A stretch of DNA of 7,886 nt from Erysipelotrichaceae bacterium. Lineage in GTDB: Bacteria; Bacillota_I; Bacilli_A; Erysipelotrichales; Erysipelotrichaceae. Below are positions 5,512-7,886 of this stretch, in pieces (position 1 is the stretch's first letter; each line of letters opens with the position of its first letter). The notes under the pieces are model-generated. The model did not search any database. It saw only the letters and a program-made list of their open reading frames with translations, and had not been told where the DNA came from. Both the position numbers and the translations under genes were made by a program. The stretch is from assembly GCA_017418585.1 (NCBI GenBank), contig JAFONG010000247.1:1-7886 (forward strand). The letters are read 5' to 3'.

Positions 5512-6054
5512 ATGGGTTTTTATGATTACAGCGTAACTGCTCCGGATGGAAAAAAAGTATCCATGAAGGAGTTTGAAGGCAAGGTCGTTCTGGTAGTCAA
5601 CACTGCCACGGGATGCGGTTTTACGCCTCACTACAAGGATATCGAAGAAATGTACGAGAGATTTCATGATCAGGGATTTGAAGTCGTAGACGTTCCTTGC
5701 AATCAGTTTGCCGGACAGACGCCGGGAACGGATGAAGAGATTCATGAATTCTGTACCCTGAAATACAATACGCAGTTCCCGCAGATGAAGAAATCCGATG
5801 TCAACGGCGAGAATCAGCTTCCGCTGTTTGCCTATCTGAAGTCTCAGCAGGGATTCAAGGGTTTCGACAAGAACCCTGCCGGTATTGCCATGTCCGCCAT
5901 GCTGAAGAAGCTGGACAAGGACTACAAGAACAATCCGGACATCAAATGGAATTTCACGAAATTCGTCATCGACAGAAACGGCAATGTCGTTGCCCGTTTT
6001 GAACCGACTGCAAACATGAACAAAGTATCGGAGTGCGTAGCATCCCTGATTTAG
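5512..6054 (+). CDS. Glutathione peroxidase family protein (thiol peroxidase, BsaA-like)
   Basis: A 180-residue, cytoplasmic thioredoxin-fold peroxidase that reduces hydroperoxides. The peroxidatic Cys35 lies in VNTATGCGFTPHY (29-41). The catalytic Gln/Asn/Trp partners are in VPCNQFAGQ (61-69) and WNFTKF (146-151). Cys81 in EFCTLKYNTQFP sits where cysteine-type bacterial and plant members carry the resolving Cys, so thioredoxin, not glutathione, is the likely reductant. The active site uses Cys, not Sec: there is no in-frame TGA. The full length matches the family. AAAGGAGG ends at 5505, 6 nt before the ATG, a very strong ribosome site. A possible -10, TATGAT (5483-5488), lies in the 67-nt gap upstream; no terminator was seen there, so cotranscription with the flavoprotein is possible. 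The cation transporter follows 24 nt downstream. Confidence 0.93.
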   Translation: MGFYDYSVTAPDGKKVSMKEFEGKVVLVVNTATGCGFTPHYKDIEEMYERFHDQGFEVVDVPCNQFAGQTPGTDEEIHEFCTLKYNTQFPQMKKSDVNGENQLPLFAYLKSQQGFKGFDKNPAGIAMSAMLKKLDKDYKNNPDIKWNFTKFVIDRNGNVVARFEPTANMNKVSECVASLI

Positions 6055-6078
6055 CTGTTGCCTGCAGATAAAAAGCAT

Positions 6079-7215
6079 ATGGAAAACACAGGTGAAGTTT
6101 TAAGAAGCAGAAAGATCATCAGAACCAGCATCATCGGTATCGCCGCTAATGTTTTTCTTTCGGCATTAAAGGCTGTCATCGGATTGCTCAGTCATTCCAT
6201 CGCCATCGTTCTGGATGCCGTCAACAACATCTCCGATGCCGCCAGTTCCCTGATCACCATCATCGGAACCAGACTTGCGGGCAAGAAGGCCGATCGCAGG
6301 CATCCTTTCGGCTACGGCAGGATCGAATATCTCAGTGCCATGCTGATATCGATGATCGTACTCTACGCCGGCATCACCTCGTTTATCGAATCCGTCAAGA
6401 AGATCATCCATCCGGATATTCCGGACTATTCTCCGGCATCCCTGCTCATCATCGCCGCAGGCGTACTGGTGAAACTGCTGCTTGGAAACTACGTCAAGAA
6501 AACCGGAGAAGCAGTCAATTCCGATTCTCTGGTCAATTCCGGTGAAGATGCCAGAATGGATGCTCTGATATCCGCCACTACCCTGATTGCCGCCGTGATC
6601 TACCTGACGGCAGGCATATCTCTGGAGGCCTGGCTGGGTGCTATGATTTCCATCCTGATCATCAAGTCGGGAGCCGAAATGGTCATGACCACCGTGTCTC
6701 ACCTGCTGGGTGAACCTGCCGACGTGAAACTGGCGATCGCCCTGAAAAAGACTGTCAACGAGTTTCCTGAAGTATCCGGAGTCTATGACCTGATACTGCA
6801 CGATTACGGTCCTGACAACTACAACGGTTCACTGCACATCGAAGTGAAAGATACCATGACGGCCAACGAGATCGATCAGCTGACAAGAGAAATCACAGCC
6901 GCCGTCTATGCGAAGCATTCCGTTATCCTTTCGGCCATCAGCGTCTATTCCCTGAATACCAGAAACAAGGAAGTCGTCAGGATTCACGATGAAGTAAGGA
7001 AAATCGTTCTGTCTCATGAACACGTAAAACAGATGCACGGATTCTACCTGAATCTAAAAGACAAGGCCATGCGTTTTGATGCCGTGGTAAGCTTCGATGC
7101 CAATGATAGAAACAGGGTATTTCAAGAAGCCGTTGCTTCCGTAAAGGAGGCTTTCCCGGATTATGATGTTTCCGCAAACATGGACATGGATCTGAATGAA
7201 GTTGAAGTGAAATAA
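6079..7215 (+). CDS. Cation diffusion facilitator transporter, probable Mn2+ type
   Basis: A 378-residue inner-membrane antiporter of the CDF family that exports divalent metal in exchange for protons. Six membrane segments lie at roughly 15-36, 41-63, 85-105, 120-137, 160-180 and 184-204. TM2 carries NNISD (Asn49, Asp53) and TM5 carries DARMD (Asp157, Asp161). This N-D/D-D transport site matches the pattern reported for MntE-like manganese exporters; Zn-type members have His in TM5. The HPFGYGR loop (75-81) is the conserved cytoplasmic signature. The cytoplasmic part (212-378) is long enough for two ferredoxin-like (ZT_dimer) modules, at about 212-290 and 298-375. I chose ATG 6079, 24 nt after the peroxidase stop; an in-frame TTG at 6058 would add seven residues. 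Neither has a clear ribosome site, so coupling to the upstream gene is likely. The metal is inferred, not shown. Confidence 0.9.
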   Translation: MENTGEVLRSRKIIRTSIIGIAANVFLSALKAVIGLLSHSIAIVLDAVNNISDAASSLITIIGTRLAGKKADRRHPFGYGRIEYLSAMLISMIVLYAGITSFIESVKKIIHPDIPDYSPASLLIIAAGVLVKLLLGNYVKKTGEAVNSDSLVNSGEDARMDALISATTLIAAVIYLTAGISLEAWLGAMISILIIKSGAEMVMTTVSHLLGEPADVKLAIALKKTVNEFPEVSGVYDLILHDYGPDNYNGSLHIEVKDTMTANEIDQLTREITAAVYAKHSVILSAISVYSLNTRNKEVVRIHDEVRKIVLSHEHVKQMHGFYLNLKDKAMRFDAVVSFDANDRNRVFQEAVASVKEAFPDYDVSANMDMDLNEVEVK

Positions 7216-7244
7216 TATCTATGGAAAGGAAAATATTATATAAT
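7216..7244 (+). promoter_or_regulatory. Promoter of the CW_7 repeat protein gene
   Basis: A perfect TATAAT lies at 7239-7244 in an AT-rich gap; the best -35 at 17 nt spacing is TATCTA (7216-7221), which is poor. Transcription would begin near 7251, leaving a leader of about 78 nt. That leader holds a small hairpin GATGT/ACATC (7292-7296/7302-7306), just before the ribosome site AAAGGAGG (7314-7321). Confidence 0.5.
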
Positions 7245-7328
7245 TGTATATAGAAGCGATGCAGTACCACAGACAATGAAACAAACTCAATGATGTAGCT
7301 GACATCGTAGATAAAAGGAGGATTCATA

Positions 7329-7883
7329 ATGGGATTATTTGATGCTTTCAAGAAGAAGGAAGAAGAAGTCAAGAAAGACGTAGAAACGCTGGCTAAGGAA
7401 GTAATGGACGGTCTTTGGGGTTCCAAGGAAGAAGACATTATCGCAAAGCTGAAGAAGGCCGGATATTCAAACTATACCGAGATCAAGACTAAGGTCGATG
7501 AACTGGTAAAGAAGGCCGAAGCTGCGAAACAGCAGGCGGAAGCAGCAGCCAAGGCAGCCAAAATGGCAGCTATTGCCAAATCAGAAGCAGCCAAGAAGTC
7601 CAAGGTCGAAGAACTTGCCAAGGAAGTCATCGAAGGTAAATGGGGCAACGGTCAGGAAAGATATGACAGACTGACTGCCGCAGGCTACAACTATGACGAA
7701 GTACAGGGTTTGGTAAACGATATTCTCCATGGCAAGACCGGAGACAAGAAGGATCTGGAAACGGTTGCCAAGGAAGTCATTCAGGGTAAATGGGGCAACG
7801 GTCAGGAAAGAAAAGACAAGCTGACTGCAGCCGGCTACAACTACTCTGAAGTACAGGCTCTGGTAAACAAGCTCTTAGGTTAA
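7329..7883 (+). CDS. Cpl-7-like (CW_7) triple-repeat protein, no export signal
   Basis: A 184-residue protein built from three repeats of the Cpl-7/CW_7 type, known as cell-wall (muropeptide) binding modules of phage lysozymes and some amidases. Repeat 1 (21-60) is divergent. Repeats 2 (96-133) and 3 (146-183) are nearly identical and share AKEVIxGKWGNGQER, LTAAGYNY and EVQxLVN. Between repeats 1 and 2 lies a charged Ala/Lys-rich helix (61-92) that probably forms a coiled coil or rigid spacer. The N-terminus MGLFDAFKKKEEEVKK is short, amphipathic and lysine-rich, with no hydrophobic signal core, no lipobox and no LPXTG. There is no catalytic domain. AAAGGAGG lies 7 nt before the ATG. It has its own promoter and is apparently monocistronic as far as the window shows. 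Its role is unknown; it could act inside the cell or leave by lysis. Confidence 0.82.
   Translation: MGLFDAFKKKEEEVKKDVETLAKEVMDGLWGSKEEDIIAKLKKAGYSNYTEIKTKVDELVKKAEAAKQQAEAAAKAAKMAAIAKSEAAKKSKVEELAKEVIEGKWGNGQERYDRLTAAGYNYDEVQGLVNDILHGKTGDKKDLETVAKEVIQGKWGNGQERKDKLTAAGYNYSEVQALVNKLLG
7614..7877 (+). repeat. Tandem intragenic repeat, two CW_7 units
   Basis: The DNA of repeat 2 (7614-7727) and repeat 3 (7764-7877) is highly similar, spaced exactly 150 nt apart. Long identical blocks include the stretch encoding GKWGNGQER in both copies. This points to a recent in-frame duplication. The first unit (7389-7508) is much more diverged. Confidence 0.85.
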
Positions 7884-7886
7884 TCG

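Noticed and set aside
5242..6078. 278-codon minus-strand ORF across the flavoprotein end and the peroxidase
   Set aside because: It covers two genes with clear motifs on the + strand; its translation shows no family motif.
6058..6078. TTG start for the CDF transporter
   Set aside because: It has no ribosome site and would add seven polar residues; ATG 6079 is preferred, though not strongly.

Overview
The window reads as a chromosomal stretch of a low-to-mid-GC Firmicute. Strong AGGAGG-type ribosome sites, AT-rich intergenic gaps with sigma-A-like promoters, U-tract terminators, a tRNA gene with encoded CCA, and a BsaA-type glutathione peroxidase all fit. An Erysipelotrichia-like host is possible, but I infer this from general style only. 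All real genes lie on the + strand.

Layout. (1) 1-2126: the 3' end of one alpha/beta-hydrolase esterase, a second complete esterase, and an ATP-grasp ligase, packed as one operon that ends in a hairpin terminator overlapping the last stop codon. Together they look like a small modification or biosynthesis cassette of unknown product. (2) 2123-2275: a promoter, tRNA-Ala(CGC) and its terminator. (3) 2276-4251: a leader region, then cysK (O-acetylserine sulfhydrylase) overlapping cysE (serine acetyltransferase) by 4 nt, then a strong terminator. The two enzymes make cysteine from serine. (4) 4252-5444: a two-domain flavodoxin-fold protein with a Cys-rich motif. (5) 5512-7215: a glutathione peroxidase followed 24 nt later by a cation diffusion facilitator with a probable Mn-type metal site. 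(6) 7216-7886: a separately promoted small protein made of three Cpl-7-like (CW_7) repeats with no signal peptide.

The most interesting signal is the cysK leader. A 33-codon ORF at 2329-2430 carries five consecutive cysteine codons, then Ile, then a sixth Cys. It is interleaved with three competing RNA helices: 1:2 (2344-2353/2397-2406), 2:3 (2402-2418/2454-2471) and a 3:4 intrinsic terminator (2466-2470/2480-2484 plus seven T). This is the architecture of a classical leader-peptide attenuator tuned to Cys-tRNA supply, placed just ahead of the genes that make cysteine. No T-box or S-box motif was seen there, although those are the systems usually expected for such genes in Firmicutes.
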